From Chloracidobacterium sp. (GTDB lineage Bacteria; Acidobacteriota; Blastocatellia; Pyrinomonadales; Pyrinomonadaceae), in NCBI GenBank assembly GCA_015075585.1, contig JABTUB010000001.1:558001-622000 (forward strand): a stretch of DNA of 64,000 nt, read 5' to 3'. The notes beneath the pieces are model-generated. The model was not told the DNA's origin. It saw only the letters and a program-made list of their open reading frames with translations, and made no database searches. This document shows, one piece after another, positions 1 to 8,107 of this stretch (the first letter of the stretch is position 1; each line of letters starts with the position of its first letter). The position numbers and the translations under genes are program-made.

Positions 1-2
1 TG

Positions 3-62
3 AACGCGACCACGCTGAACTCAAAGATCAAGACGCACAACATCCCGATCCGCAATCAATAG
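3..62 (+). CDS. 3' end of an unidentified gene (5' partial)
   Basis: The first 60 bases read as an open frame ending in TAG at 60-62. Codon third positions in this frame are almost all G or C, as in the confident genes nearby, which argues that it is the tail of a real gene running in from the left. Only 19 residues are visible and I do not recognise a family. The other open frame here, ending at 97, has much weaker third-position bias. The next gene starts 35 bases later on the same strand, so the two could be co-transcribed. Confidence 0.4.
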   Translation, partial: NATTLNSKIKTHNIPIRNQ

Positions 63-97
63 CGGCCGGCACTACGCTGCGAACGGAGAAGCGATAA

Positions 98-853
98 ATG
101 TCTTACGGCGCACTTGTCGCACTCATCATCATCTTTCTGCTTACGAGCATCATCGGCGTCGTTACGGGCAGCAATTCGCTCATTGCGGTTCCGGCGATGT
201 TCCAGTTCGGTGTGCCTGCCCGTGAGGCTGTCGCAACGAATATGTTCGCCTTGGTCTTTATGGCGGCCGGCGGCACAATTCCGTTCCTGCGCAGCGGCGG
301 CCTCGATATCCGGCGTACATCTCCGCTGCTCGTGATCACGCTCGTCAGTTCTGCGATCGGTGCTGCTCTTGTCGGCCTCATTACCGATCAGAGCATGAAG
401 CTGATCGTCTCGGTCGCGATGATCGCGGTCGCTCTGTTCATTCTCTTACACAGAAATTCGGGGCTTGAAGAAAAAAGCGCGGTGAGCGCCGGGATGGCGG
501 CCGTAACGTACGTCCTGACCTTTCTGCTCGGCGTTTACGGTGGCCTTTTCAGCGGCGGCTATGTAACGATCCTCACCGCTGTCCTTGTAGCGTTCTTCGG
601 GATGACATTCTCCGAAGCGATCGCCTCTACAAAATTGATCAATGTGGTCTCATCAGCGATGGCATCGGCGGTTTTCTGGTGGGAAGGCCTGATCGATCTG
701 AAATTGGGACTTATACTTGGCGTTACGATGTTCGTCGGCGGATATATCGGTGCGCATGCGGCGACAAAGATGGGTGAACTTTGGCTGCGGCGCATCTTTC
801 TCTCAACCGTTTTTCTGCTTGCTCTAAAGACACTCTACGACCTATTCGCGTGA
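98..853 (+). CDS. TauE/SafE family membrane permease (DUF81)
   Basis: A 251-residue, almost wholly hydrophobic protein with about eight membrane segments in two halves. Each half begins with a glycine-rich stretch (around residues 20-35 and 140-155), the internal repeat pattern of the TauE/SafE family. Members move sulfite, sulfoacetate or other small organic anions across the inner membrane; the substrate cannot be read from sequence. Start chosen at ATG 98 because GGAG lies about nine bases upstream. It converges on the pseudokinase gene, whose end is 13 bp away. No truncation is seen; 251 residues is normal for the family. Confidence 0.85.
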   Translation: MSYGALVALIIIFLLTSIIGVVTGSNSLIAVPAMFQFGVPAREAVATNMFALVFMAAGGTIPFLRSGGLDIRRTSPLLVITLVSSAIGAALVGLITDQSMKLIVSVAMIAVALFILLHRNSGLEEKSAVSAGMAAVTYVLTFLLGVYGGLFSGGYVTILTAVLVAFFGMTFSEAIASTKLINVVSSAMASAVFWWEGLIDLKLGLILGVTMFVGGYIGAHAATKMGELWLRRIFLSTVFLLALKTLYDLFA

Positions 854-865
854 GCACGAACGAGG

Positions 866-2359
866 TCACGGTTCCTGCGGCCCGTTGGTTGTCACAGCTT
901 CGTCAGGCGCCTGCTTCTTTGCGGCCCTTGGAGCCTTTGGCGGCGGTGTTGCAAGCGGCTTGGGTGTTGCTGCCGCAGCAGGCGTCGGCTGGACGGCCGT
1001 ATTCGCATTCGGTGTTTTTGGCGTTGGCGTCGGTTTCGGCTCGCCTGCGGGTATCGGCACTAAAATTATGCCGCCTTCATTCGGCATAAAGACACTGCCG
1101 CCGTTCGGGTCGATAGTAACGGTCTGTCCCGGCGGAGCGATTGCTTGCGGAGGCAATACCGAACCTTGCGGCGGTGCTCCGACCGGAGGAGCGCCTCCGT
1201 TTGCCCAAGGATTATAACCGTCACCGCCCGGGATCGTGCCCGGAGGCGTGCCCATCGCCGGGTCCATGATCGACGCGTCCGAATCGCCGACCATCTTCGT
1301 AAGGCTTTCTTCCTGCGCTCCGGTGGCGGGGCCGATCGGCTGCACCGGCATACTGTTCGGGTCGGTCGCCATTGCCATCGTCGTCGGATCGGTCTTCTTG
1401 CCCGAGGTGAAATAGATCAATGCCCCACCGATAAGGCCGATCCCCGCTAGTACAAGTGCCGCGGTTACCCACACGCTGTGTCCTGCGGCGGCGGCGGGTT
1501 TCACGGCTCCATCCGCGATAATTGCCTCGCTGCGCACTCGGCCGAGGTCCTCGGCAAGTGCCTCGATCGATCGATAGCGCTCGTCCGGCTCTTTTGCGAG
1601 AGCGGTCATTACGATCGGGCTGAGCGCCCTGTGCAGGTCGGGCCGGATCGTTTCAAGCGGTATAGGCGGCACAGCCTGTTGTGCGAGAACGTCCGGACGC
1701 GAGTTGCCGTCAAAAGGCGGCTTGCCTGTCAGCATCGCGTAAATGACCGCTCCCACGGCATATACATCGCTTCGTGCATCTGTTACCGAAAACTCTGCGT
1801 TCTGCTCCGGTGCGAGGTAACGCGGATCGGCATCGCGGGGCGGTTCTTGTGCATTGCTGCCAAAGCCCAAAACCTTAACGGAGTTTGCCGCACTTTCGCC
1901 GTCGATAAAGATGTTGCCGGGTGAAAGCGACCCGTGGATCAGACGTTTTTCGCTCGCAGCGAAGAGAGCCGCTGCTGTTTGAAGAGCAATGTTCAAAGCT
2001 CGCTCCTCACTGATCTGCGGCATATCGCGCAGAATGTCAGCGAGTGTGGTGCCGGAGACAGGTTCGTGAATGGCGTACACGGCACCCCGTGAATCCGTTC
2101 CGAAATCGATAGTTTTAAGAATATTCGGATGGTCGAGCGACGCGGCAGTTCGCGCTTCGTCAAGAAAGCGCTTCGCCCACCGCTGGTCTATCGAAAGAGC
2201 TGTCGGGAGTATGCGGATAAGGATATCGGAACCCGTAACATCGTGTTTGCCGAGGTAGATATCGCCCGTATCACTCTCGCGTAAGAGCTTATCGACACGA
2301 TATTTATCCGCGATCAGCCTGCCTGTGAATTCACCGCTCATCTCAAAATTAGAACGCAT
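866..2359 (-). CDS. membrane-anchored Ser/Thr pseudokinase (PknB-like fold, catalytic residues lost)
   Basis: 497 residues. Residues ~20-277 follow the bacterial PknB-type kinase domain: an APE-like segment (YLAPEQ 181-186), DVYAVGAVIYAMLTGKPPF (199-217) and the usual C-lobe. The key catalytic positions are changed: the VAIK lysine is Arg49 (LIRIL), the HRDxKxxN loop reads HGSLSPGN (142-149) so both Asp and Lys are Ser, and DFG reads GFG (165-167). The glycine-rich loop is also degenerate. A membrane span at ~297-317 is followed by a Pro/Ala-rich extracytoplasmic tail of about 180 residues. Phosphotransfer is therefore unlikely; a binding or scaffold role is inferred. It lies downstream of the atp genes on the same strand, 123 bp after atpE. 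Met7 is an alternative start. Confidence 0.88.
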   Translation of the reverse strand: MRSNFEMSGEFTGRLIADKYRVDKLLRESDTGDIYLGKHDVTGSDILIRILPTALSIDQRWAKRFLDEARTAASLDHPNILKTIDFGTDSRGAVYAIHEPVSGTTLADILRDMPQISEERALNIALQTAAALFAASEKRLIHGSLSPGNIFIDGESAANSVKVLGFGSNAQEPPRDADPRYLAPEQNAEFSVTDARSDVYAVGAVIYAMLTGKPPFDGNSRPDVLAQQAVPPIPLETIRPDLHRALSPIVMTALAKEPDERYRSIEALAEDLGRVRSEAIIADGAVKPAAAAGHSVWVTAALVLAGIGLIGGALIYFTSGKKTDPTTMAMATDPNSMPVQPIGPATGAQEESLTKMVGDSDASIMDPAMGTPPGTIPGGDGYNPWANGGAPPVGAPPQGSVLPPQAIAPPGQTVTIDPNGGSVFMPNEGGIILVPIPAGEPKPTPTPKTPNANTAVQPTPAAAATPKPLATPPPKAPRAAKKQAPDEAVTTNGPQEP

Positions 2360-2482
2360 TTTCGGCGTTCAAGTTGCAAACAAAGAATATCAAATACATG
2401 AGCCCGCACGTAAGCCTGAAAGAAAAGCTCGGTCAGAACAGATCTATCGGGCCGGCGTGCGGGCCGTAAGATGTTGCGTCAA

Positions 2483-2800
2483 TTAGAGTTTGACGAACAC
2501 GATGAGCAGTGCGAAGAGCACCAGCGACTCGATAAGTGCGAGCGCGATGATCATAAGCGTCTGCACAGAGCCGGCAGCTCCGGGGTTGCGTGCGGCACCT
2601 TCAGCAGCTCGCGAACCGACGAGGCCCTGTGCGAGTGCAGCCATGCCGGCAGCCATTCCGAAACCGATGCCTGCGCCGAGTGCCTTGTAACCGGCGACAT
2701 ACGACTCGTTATAGGCCGCTGCTCCGCCCTGTGCCATTGCACTGACGCCCATCAAAGCGAGGGCAAGCGTTACAAACAAAACATACTTGATATTTTTCAT
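2483..2800 (-). CDS. atpE: ATP synthase F0 subunit c, with N-terminal signal peptide
   Basis: Subunit c forms the rotor ring that carries ions through F0. The 105-residue product has two membrane helices joined by the polar loop RNPG (71-74) and the ion-binding carboxylate Glu91 in the second helix. The family norm is about 75-90 residues; the excess is an N-terminal signal peptide (hydrophobic core 6-19, cleavage likely after AMA at 23). Gln58 in helix 1 and Ser92 next to Glu91 occupy positions that bind Na+ in sodium-type rings, but other ligand positions (Leu93, Phe96) differ, so ion choice is unclear. It follows atpB after a 237-bp spacer. The b, delta and F1 genes are not nearby. Confidence 0.93.
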   Translation of the reverse strand: MKNIKYVLFVTLALALMGVSAMAQGGAAAYNESYVAGYKALGAGIGFGMAAGMAALAQGLVGSRAAEGAARNPGAAGSVQTLMIIALALIESLVLFALLIVFVKL

Positions 2801-3037
2801 TTCTTATCTCCTGTCTAATCTAATTTCGAGAACATAAGGGCGAAATACTCGAGTATGCTTGCGGGTATGAGTTCGCCTCGCTTCCGGTATTCCGTGGATT
2901 TTATACTCGTCATAGAGTCCACGTCGCCTGTTGCGTGCGGGCATATGTGCTATAAAACGCATATTCCGAGACACGCGCCCTGTTATTCCCTGATTTTCAA
3001 ACCTGCAAGGCCCAAAGGCCCGCGCCTGAAACTTGTT

Positions 3038-3928
3038 TTACGCATGAGATGCGGCCGAATCTCCGATCGGCTCCGCATGGCCATGCTCATCGTGCGGGCC
3101 GTGCGAGACCTCGCCGATGTAGATCATTGAAAGAAGCGTAAATACGAACGCCTGTACAAATGCCACGAAAACGCCAAGCACCGTCAATGCAAGCGGCACT
3201 ACGAAGTGCGTGAACGGCGGCGCGAGATTGGTGATCTGTACGAAAACTTGCTCATCCGAGAACATATTCGCGAACAGCCGAACGCCGAGCGTGAACGGGC
3301 GGATCGAGTTCGAAATGATCTCGATCATAAAGATGAGTATCGTTACCGGAACCATCAACAGCGGCAAACGCGGACCCGCAAAGTGCTTAAGATGGCCGAA
3401 AAGGCCGTTCTCCGAAATGCCTATGTAGTTGTAGTAAACGAATGATGAGACGCCCAGCGCGTAAGTAACGTTCACGGACGCCGTAGGCGACATAAAGAGC
3501 GGGAACTGGCCCATCAGGTTAGCAACGAGGATCAAGATCGCAAATGTCGCAACAACCGGAAAATGACGTGCGCCATGATCGCCGATGACCGAACCTATCA
3601 GGTCGCGTATCGCCAGAATGGTCGCCTCAAGCGTCAACTGTCCTTTTCCAGGGTCGTCCTGGCTCAGCTTGCCCTTGAGCAGCCAAACGATGGCAACCGT
3701 GAGCAGGCACGCGATCACGAACATTACCGTGTACCAAGGGATCGCATTCTCGACCGTGTACGGGCCGAATGCCTTTGCCGCCGTCGTATCAAAATGCGAG
3801 AAAAGGTATTTGTTCCAGAGCGGCTCCGTGTACGCTACCTGAAAATCGTGTACCGGCTTGCCAAAATAGGTATTTAGAAATTCGACGATGAGCGGCTGAT
3901 GCTCACCGCCTTCTGAAAAAAGAAGCAT
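3038..3928 (-). CDS. atpB: ATP synthase F0 subunit a
   Basis: Subunit a is the stator channel of the F0 motor in the inner membrane. The 296-residue product has five to six membrane spans, the essential arginine in GVRLFANM (near residue 217, equivalent to E. coli Arg210), and a C-terminal FVFTLLSMIYIGE stretch typical of the family. A ~75-residue N-terminal extension precedes the first span. The start is 3 bp downstream of the atpI stop, so these genes are co-transcribed. The tail is rich in His, Asp and Glu. Confidence 0.95.
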   Translation of the reverse strand: MLLFSEGGEHQPLIVEFLNTYFGKPVHDFQVAYTEPLWNKYLFSHFDTTAAKAFGPYTVENAIPWYTVMFVIACLLTVAIVWLLKGKLSQDDPGKGQLTLEATILAIRDLIGSVIGDHGARHFPVVATFAILILVANLMGQFPLFMSPTASVNVTYALGVSSFVYYNYIGISENGLFGHLKHFAGPRLPLLMVPVTILIFMIEIISNSIRPFTLGVRLFANMFSDEQVFVQITNLAPPFTHFVVPLALTVLGVFVAFVQAFVFTLLSMIYIGEVSHGPHDEHGHAEPIGDSAASHA

Positions 3929-3931
3929 TTC

Positions 3932-4360
3932 TTAAGACTCGTGCCTTTCAGGCCTTGAAAATATTCCGATCAAACCTTCTAAAACTATCGCAAAAGCGAA
4001 CGTCGCCAACCCCAATATGACCGCCGCTACCGAAACTGCCGAAGTGGCGTAAAGGAACCAAAGCACCGCACCAAGCAGCAGGTAGCGGATAATATAACGG
4101 GCTGCAGGTACGACAGGCTTCTCGCCGCCGCTTACCGCCAGTTCGATGATCGCCCGCGTGGTATTCCGCTGCCAGAAGTAGTTCACAAAGGCAAGTATCG
4201 CCCCGATGATCACGCCGGCGCCGAACTTCGGCCCCGCGGCCGCAAATCCGGCGATCATTACGGCTGCGGAAATACCTGTCATAAGCAGCAATATCCTTTT
4301 GTGAGACATCTCACGGACGCTGCCCATTCCGGTTGTCAAAGGTTCGCTCGTCTCGCCCAT
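3932..4360 (-). CDS. atpI: ATP synthase subunit I (AtpI-like assembly protein)
   Basis: 142 residues with four predicted membrane helices (from ~residue 22 onward) and the position expected for AtpI, directly upstream of atpB. AtpI-type proteins help build the c-ring and have been linked to Mg2+ handling. The match rests on size, topology and synteny (atpZ-atpI-atpB-atpE) more than on signature residues, because the family diverges strongly. It ends 3 bp before atpB and begins 37 bp after atpZ. Confidence 0.75.
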   Translation of the reverse strand: MGETSEPLTTGMGSVREMSHKRILLLMTGISAAVMIAGFAAAGPKFGAGVIIGAILAFVNYFWQRNTTRAIIELAVSGGEKPVVPAARYIIRYLLLGAVLWFLYATSAVSVAAVILGLATFAFAIVLEGLIGIFSRPERHES

Positions 4361-4397
4361 TGCGAAACCTAAAGTTTACCCGTATTTGTCCAAAAAC

Positions 4398-4844
4398 TCA
4401 AAGCGTAGAGCCGTTCGTGTCAGTTTCGTCGCCACCCAGCAAGGGCCTTATTTCCGGGCGCTTTGGCGAGGGGCCGAAGATCTGAGCCGAGATGCGGAAA
4501 ACTTGGATAAAGCCGATGATCGACCCAAGGACGATGCCGCCCACGAGGCCCCACGGTTTTGTACCGAGCAGCAGGTCGGCTATCCAGCCCAAAAACAGGC
4601 AGAATGCGACCGAAACGACAAAGGCGATGCCGATCGAATACGCAAGCCCTGCCCGCCTGACGGTCTCTTCAACAGGCTCCGGTTCGAATGGCGCATACGT
4701 TGTATGCTGCGGTTCGGGGCGAGGCTCGTATAAATTCAAGGGTTCGAGTGTATGAGCCTGCGGCGGCGGAGCAGGCCAATGATACGGCGGCTGCTCGATC
4801 TGCTCTTCGGCGGGTTGAGATTGTTCAGGTTCGATCTCCGACAT
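4398..4844 (-). CDS. AtpZ/AtpI family F0F1-associated small membrane protein
   Basis: 148 residues: a Pro/Glu-rich cytoplasmic N-terminus of about 60 residues, then two membrane helices with the pattern IGIAFVVSVAFCLFLGWIAD and GGIVLGSIIGFIQVFRI seen in the AtpZ family (F0F1-ATPase gene 1, Pfam PF09527). AtpZ works with AtpI in ATP synthase assembly or Mg2+/Ca2+ transport. Its first 20 bp overlap the end of the glycosyltransferase gene upstream, so envelope-sugar and ATP-synthase genes appear to share a transcript. The Pro-rich N-terminus is longer than usual. Confidence 0.75.
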   Translation of the reverse strand: MSEIEPEQSQPAEEQIEQPPYHWPAPPPQAHTLEPLNLYEPRPEPQHTTYAPFEPEPVEETVRRAGLAYSIGIAFVVSVAFCLFLGWIADLLLGTKPWGLVGGIVLGSIIGFIQVFRISAQIFGPSPKRPEIRPLLGGDETDTNGSTL

Positions 4845-6033
4845 CCGGACGTATAATGACAGTTTCGGTCGGCGATTTCAATACATACGTTATGCCGCGC
4901 CACGTTATCCGCCGGGAGAACAGCGCTGCCAAGCCGTTATAGAAAAAGAGCAAGGGCGTAACAAGGAAAAGGGTTATATGCGTCCCGATCTGTCGCCTCA
5001 GCCGTTCATCCCATTCGGGCAGAGCGAGCCGGATCGCCTTCAAACGAATATACGATTTTGCCGCGCTCAGGGCAGATACGAGCGCGAGGGTTGCGGCACC
5101 GGCGACCGCTGCGGTACGGCTTCTGGCGAACAGCCAATATATCGACGCTGCCATAACCGCAAGGAAAAGCCCGCTCCCGAGCAACGAGATCAGCCAATAG
5201 TGCGGTGTATATGCCCGCGTAACTTTGATCTGCCGTGTCGTGAATTCGAGCATTTCACTCAACGTACGGTTCTCGAACGATACGACAAGTGCCTGCGGAA
5301 CAAAGGCGATACCAAGCCCTTCCGCAAGAAGCGAACGTGTGATCACAAGGTCGTCCGAGACAGTGCCTTGCCATTTATCTCGTATGGCAAGCCGCTCGAA
5401 AGTATCACGGCTGACAGCCATTGAGCCGCCCCAGCAGAAATTCTTTCTTGGATCGGCACCTTGTGTGGTCGCAATGGACGCATTCCAGACGCTTTGCAGT
5501 TCTGAAGCAAAGGTTGGTTTTGGTGCGATAAACCAGCGGTAGCCCGAGGCCCCGCCGATGCCTTCGCGTTCGAGCGGTGCGACTATGCGGGCAAGCCATT
5601 CACGCTCCGGCCGTGTGTCCGAGTCTGTAAAGACGAACACCTTTGAAAGAGGGTCGGCGTACAGGACGGCTTTACGCAAGTTCTCAACCTTCTGTCCCGA
5701 AATCAATGCTTTCTCGGCGATCACGAGCTTCGCGGGTGTTGCGTTCTGCTCGATAAGCGAGCGAATGGCAGCAACGGCCGGATCGGCCTCATCATCAACG
5801 GCAAAAATGATCTCGTAGTCCGCATATTGCTGATCGAAAATGGCTTGCAGGTTTTCACGCAGGCCCTGATCGACACCCTTGCACGGTATGAAAAGCGATA
5901 CTTTGCAAGTGAGATCCGACAGCGTGGATGCTAACTCCTTTTGCACAAAGCCGTAAAACGCGAGGCCGCTTTTCAGCGATACGAAGCTGAACCAAATTTG
6001 AATAGCAGCGAATACGCCGAAGATATAGATCAT
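4825..6033 (-). CDS. membrane-bound family 2 glycosyltransferase
   Basis: 402 residues. An N-terminal membrane helix (1-22) precedes a GT2 catalytic domain: IPCKG opening, the DDE nucleotide-sugar motif (~residue 80), the metal-binding DSD in VFTDSDTRP (~136-144), WGGSMAVSR, an acceptor-side SDDLVITR, and RQIKVTRAY in place of the usual Q/RxxRW. Two to three C-terminal helices anchor it. This layout fits ceramide-glucosyltransferase-like or HpnI-like enzymes that act on lipid acceptors at the inner membrane. It overlaps waaA by 4 bp (ATGA), suggesting a role in envelope glycolipid synthesis. The exact donor and acceptor are unknown. Confidence 0.82.
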   Translation of the reverse strand: MIYIFGVFAAIQIWFSFVSLKSGLAFYGFVQKELASTLSDLTCKVSLFIPCKGVDQGLRENLQAIFDQQYADYEIIFAVDDEADPAVAAIRSLIEQNATPAKLVIAEKALISGQKVENLRKAVLYADPLSKVFVFTDSDTRPEREWLARIVAPLEREGIGGASGYRWFIAPKPTFASELQSVWNASIATTQGADPRKNFCWGGSMAVSRDTFERLAIRDKWQGTVSDDLVITRSLLAEGLGIAFVPQALVVSFENRTLSEMLEFTTRQIKVTRAYTPHYWLISLLGSGLFLAVMAASIYWLFARSRTAAVAGAATLALVSALSAAKSYIRLKAIRLALPEWDERLRRQIGTHITLFLVTPLLFFYNGLAALFSRRITWRGITYVLKSPTETVIIRPDVGDRT

Positions 6034-7346
6034 TGCGCCGGAGGCTTGCCGAGGAAAGGTGCAAGGTACTCGAGTGTGCGTTCTGAAGCGCCGCGGTTCG
6101 TGTTCATTGTAGTGAGGGCGTTGGAACCGAGCATCATACGACGGCCTTGATCGCTTAGGAGCGCTGCGAACACATCAGCGAGCTCATCGACAGGCTCGCC
6201 TTTTACCCTCGGAAGCTGAACAAGTGCGTCCTTCGACAAAAACTCTTCGACGGCGGCGGCGAAATTGGAGGTGTAAGGGCCGGTAACGATCGCCTTGCCG
6301 TACGCGGCGGGCTCGAAGATGCTTTGGCCGCCGTGCTTGATCAGGCTTCCGCCGACGAAGACGATCTCAGCGAGCGGATATGCGGCACGAAGTTCGCCGA
6401 TGCTGTCCAGCAGAATGATCTCAGCGGTCTTATCGCGTGCAGAAGCGGCCTCACTGCGGCGGACAAATGAAAAGCCGGTCGTTCTCAGAAGCTCAGTTAC
6501 CGCCTCAAAGCGTTCGGGATGGCGCGGCACGAGCATCAGCCGCGGCAGCTTTACATGCTGCGACTTCCACACGGCCTTGAATGCGTCGAGGATCCACTTT
6601 TCCTCCGGTTCGTGTGTGCTGGCGGCGAGAATGAGCGGCGCATCTGCCGATATGCCGAAGCGTGTGCGGAATTCCTCGGTCAGCGCGTTCTCATCGGCCG
6701 TAACTCCATGGTCGAATTTGAGGTTGCCGCTCACACGCACCTTGCTTGCACGCAGGCCGAGTGCCATTACCCGTTTTGCATCGGCATTTGACTGCATGGC
6801 GGCAAGGTCAAAGTATCCGAGAATGCGTTTTATGGACTTCTTGAAATATCCGTATCGCTTGTACGAACGTGCGGACATTCGACCGTTCGCGAGGCAGATA
6901 CACGCTTTCTTATGATTTGCTTCGCGGATAAAGTTCGGCCAAAGTTCGGTTTCAAGAAGGATAACGGCCTTCGGCTCGAAGTGTTCGAGGGAACGCCGAA
7001 CGCTGAAGCGCCAATCGAAAGGAAAGTAGAAGAAAGTATCTGCCTGATGCCTGAATATCTCGCGAACGTGTTTTTGTCCGGTTCTCGTTATCGTCGAGAT
7101 GATCAGCCTGTGGAGCGGAAATTCGCGTTTGAATGCGTCAATGAGCGGCCTTGCGGCGTTCGCCTCGCCGACCGATACGCAGTGGATCCAAACGACAGGC
7201 CGCTGATCGTGCTTGAATTCCGGAAGAAAACCGAGCCTCTGCCTAAAGCCCGCCGCATATTTACCGCCGACGATCACGTCGTAGAAGAAACGCGGCGACA
7301 TCAGCATGAATGCCAGCGTGTAAATTAGGCTGTAGAGAACGAACAT
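6030..7346 (-). CDS. waaA: 3-deoxy-D-manno-octulosonic acid (Kdo) transferase
   Basis: WaaA/KdtA transfers Kdo from CMP-Kdo to lipid A precursor on the cytoplasmic face of the inner membrane. The 438-residue product has the family features in order: an N-terminal membrane helix; WIHCVSVGE (~53-61) with the conserved Glu; the STITRTG segment; ETELWPN (~130); a second Rossmann half with LAASTHEPEE; and the GGSLIKHGGQSIFEPAAYGKA donor-binding region. Normal length is 420-430. This is direct evidence of a lipopolysaccharide-bearing outer membrane. It heads the run of minus-strand genes that continues into the glycosyltransferase and atp genes. Confidence 0.94.
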   Translation of the reverse strand: MFVLYSLIYTLAFMLMSPRFFYDVIVGGKYAAGFRQRLGFLPEFKHDQRPVVWIHCVSVGEANAARPLIDAFKREFPLHRLIISTITRTGQKHVREIFRHQADTFFYFPFDWRFSVRRSLEHFEPKAVILLETELWPNFIREANHKKACICLANGRMSARSYKRYGYFKKSIKRILGYFDLAAMQSNADAKRVMALGLRASKVRVSGNLKFDHGVTADENALTEEFRTRFGISADAPLILAASTHEPEEKWILDAFKAVWKSQHVKLPRLMLVPRHPERFEAVTELLRTTGFSFVRRSEAASARDKTAEIILLDSIGELRAAYPLAEIVFVGGSLIKHGGQSIFEPAAYGKAIVTGPYTSNFAAAVEEFLSKDALVQLPRVKGEPVDELADVFAALLSDQGRRMMLGSNALTTMNTNRGASERTLEYLAPFLGKPPAQ

Positions 7347-7435
7347 ATCGGACAGTTACATATAGTCGCAGAAAGCCAAAAATTCCGATAGGTGTCTCGG
7401 CAAGTCGTCTTTGAGGCGAAGTCTGTCCGGCAGGG

Positions 7436-7999
7436 TTACTTCACGCGTTCCATGTAGCGGGATTCCGCAGGATTTACGCGTATTTTTTCGCCCTCAACGA
7501 TGAACGGCGGCACTTGCAGCGTAACACCGTTCTCAAGCGTTGCCGGTTTATTCGAGTTCGACGCGGTCGCACCTTTGAGTACCGGTTCGGTCGTAACCAC
7601 CGTTAGTTCCATAGATGCAGGCAGCGTTACGCCAATGGGCGAACCATTATAGAATTCGACCTCGATGGTCAGGCCGGGCATCAGCCACTGTGCCGAGTCG
7701 CCAAGTTCATCCTCCGTCAACGCCACCTGCTCGTACGTCTCGTTGTTCATAAAATGATGATGTGAACCGTCCGAGTAGAGGTAATCCATCTTATGTTGTT
7801 CGAGTGTGATCTTTTCGAGTGTGTCATTTGAACGGAAGCGGTATTCGAACGAGTTGCCCGTGAGCAGATTACGAAGGCGGGCCTGTACCATCGCCCGCAG
7901 GTTGCCGGGCGTGTGATGGTGAAACTCCATCACCTTGACCGGTGCTCCTTCGTGGAGGATCACCATTCCTTTTCTGATGTCATTTGCTGAAATAGCCAT
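7436..7999 (-). CDS. efp: elongation factor P with unusual tip loop
   Basis: EF-P relieves ribosome stalling at polyproline. The 187-residue product shows all three beta-barrel domains, including MDYLYSDG in domain II and the C-terminal GEKIRVNP. The tip loop that reaches the peptidyl-transferase centre reads HTPGNLRA (29-36). Where E. coli has modifiable Lys34 and rhamnosylated EF-Ps have Arg32, the residue after PG is Asn33. Known lysylation or rhamnosylation therefore cannot occur at that exact position, although Arg35 is close. Start ATG at 7999; no neighbouring modification gene (epmA/epmB/earP) is seen. Confidence 0.95.
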   Translation of the reverse strand: MAISANDIRKGMVILHEGAPVKVMEFHHHTPGNLRAMVQARLRNLLTGNSFEYRFRSNDTLEKITLEQHKMDYLYSDGSHHHFMNNETYEQVALTEDELGDSAQWLMPGLTIEVEFYNGSPIGVTLPASMELTVVTTEPVLKGATASNSNKPATLENGVTLQVPPFIVEGEKIRVNPAESRYMERVK

Positions 8000-8016
8000 A
8001 AATATTAACTGTAATC

Positions 8017-8034
8017 ACCGCGCATCGGCGCGGT
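8017..8034. other. perfect 7-bp hairpin with tetraloop in the efp leader
   Basis: ACCGCGC and GCGCGGT are separated by ATCG, giving a stable GC-rich stem-loop. It lies 18 bases upstream of the efp start codon and 73 bases beyond the dedA stop when read on the opposite strand order. No T-run follows on either strand, so it is not a classic intrinsic terminator. It may be a transcript-end or leader structure. Confidence 0.4.
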
Positions 8035-8107
8035 TCACAAACAAAAAAGTGTAATTTCGTTCCTTTGATTTGTCTAGTATCAGTATGCAGCGGCAAAGGT
8101 ATGCGGA

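Noticed and set aside
2..97. Open frame ending at 97, directly before the TauE/SafE ATG, as the tail of the preceding gene
   Set aside because: Its third codon positions are not GC-biased, whereas the frame ending at 62 is; the latter is the better candidate.
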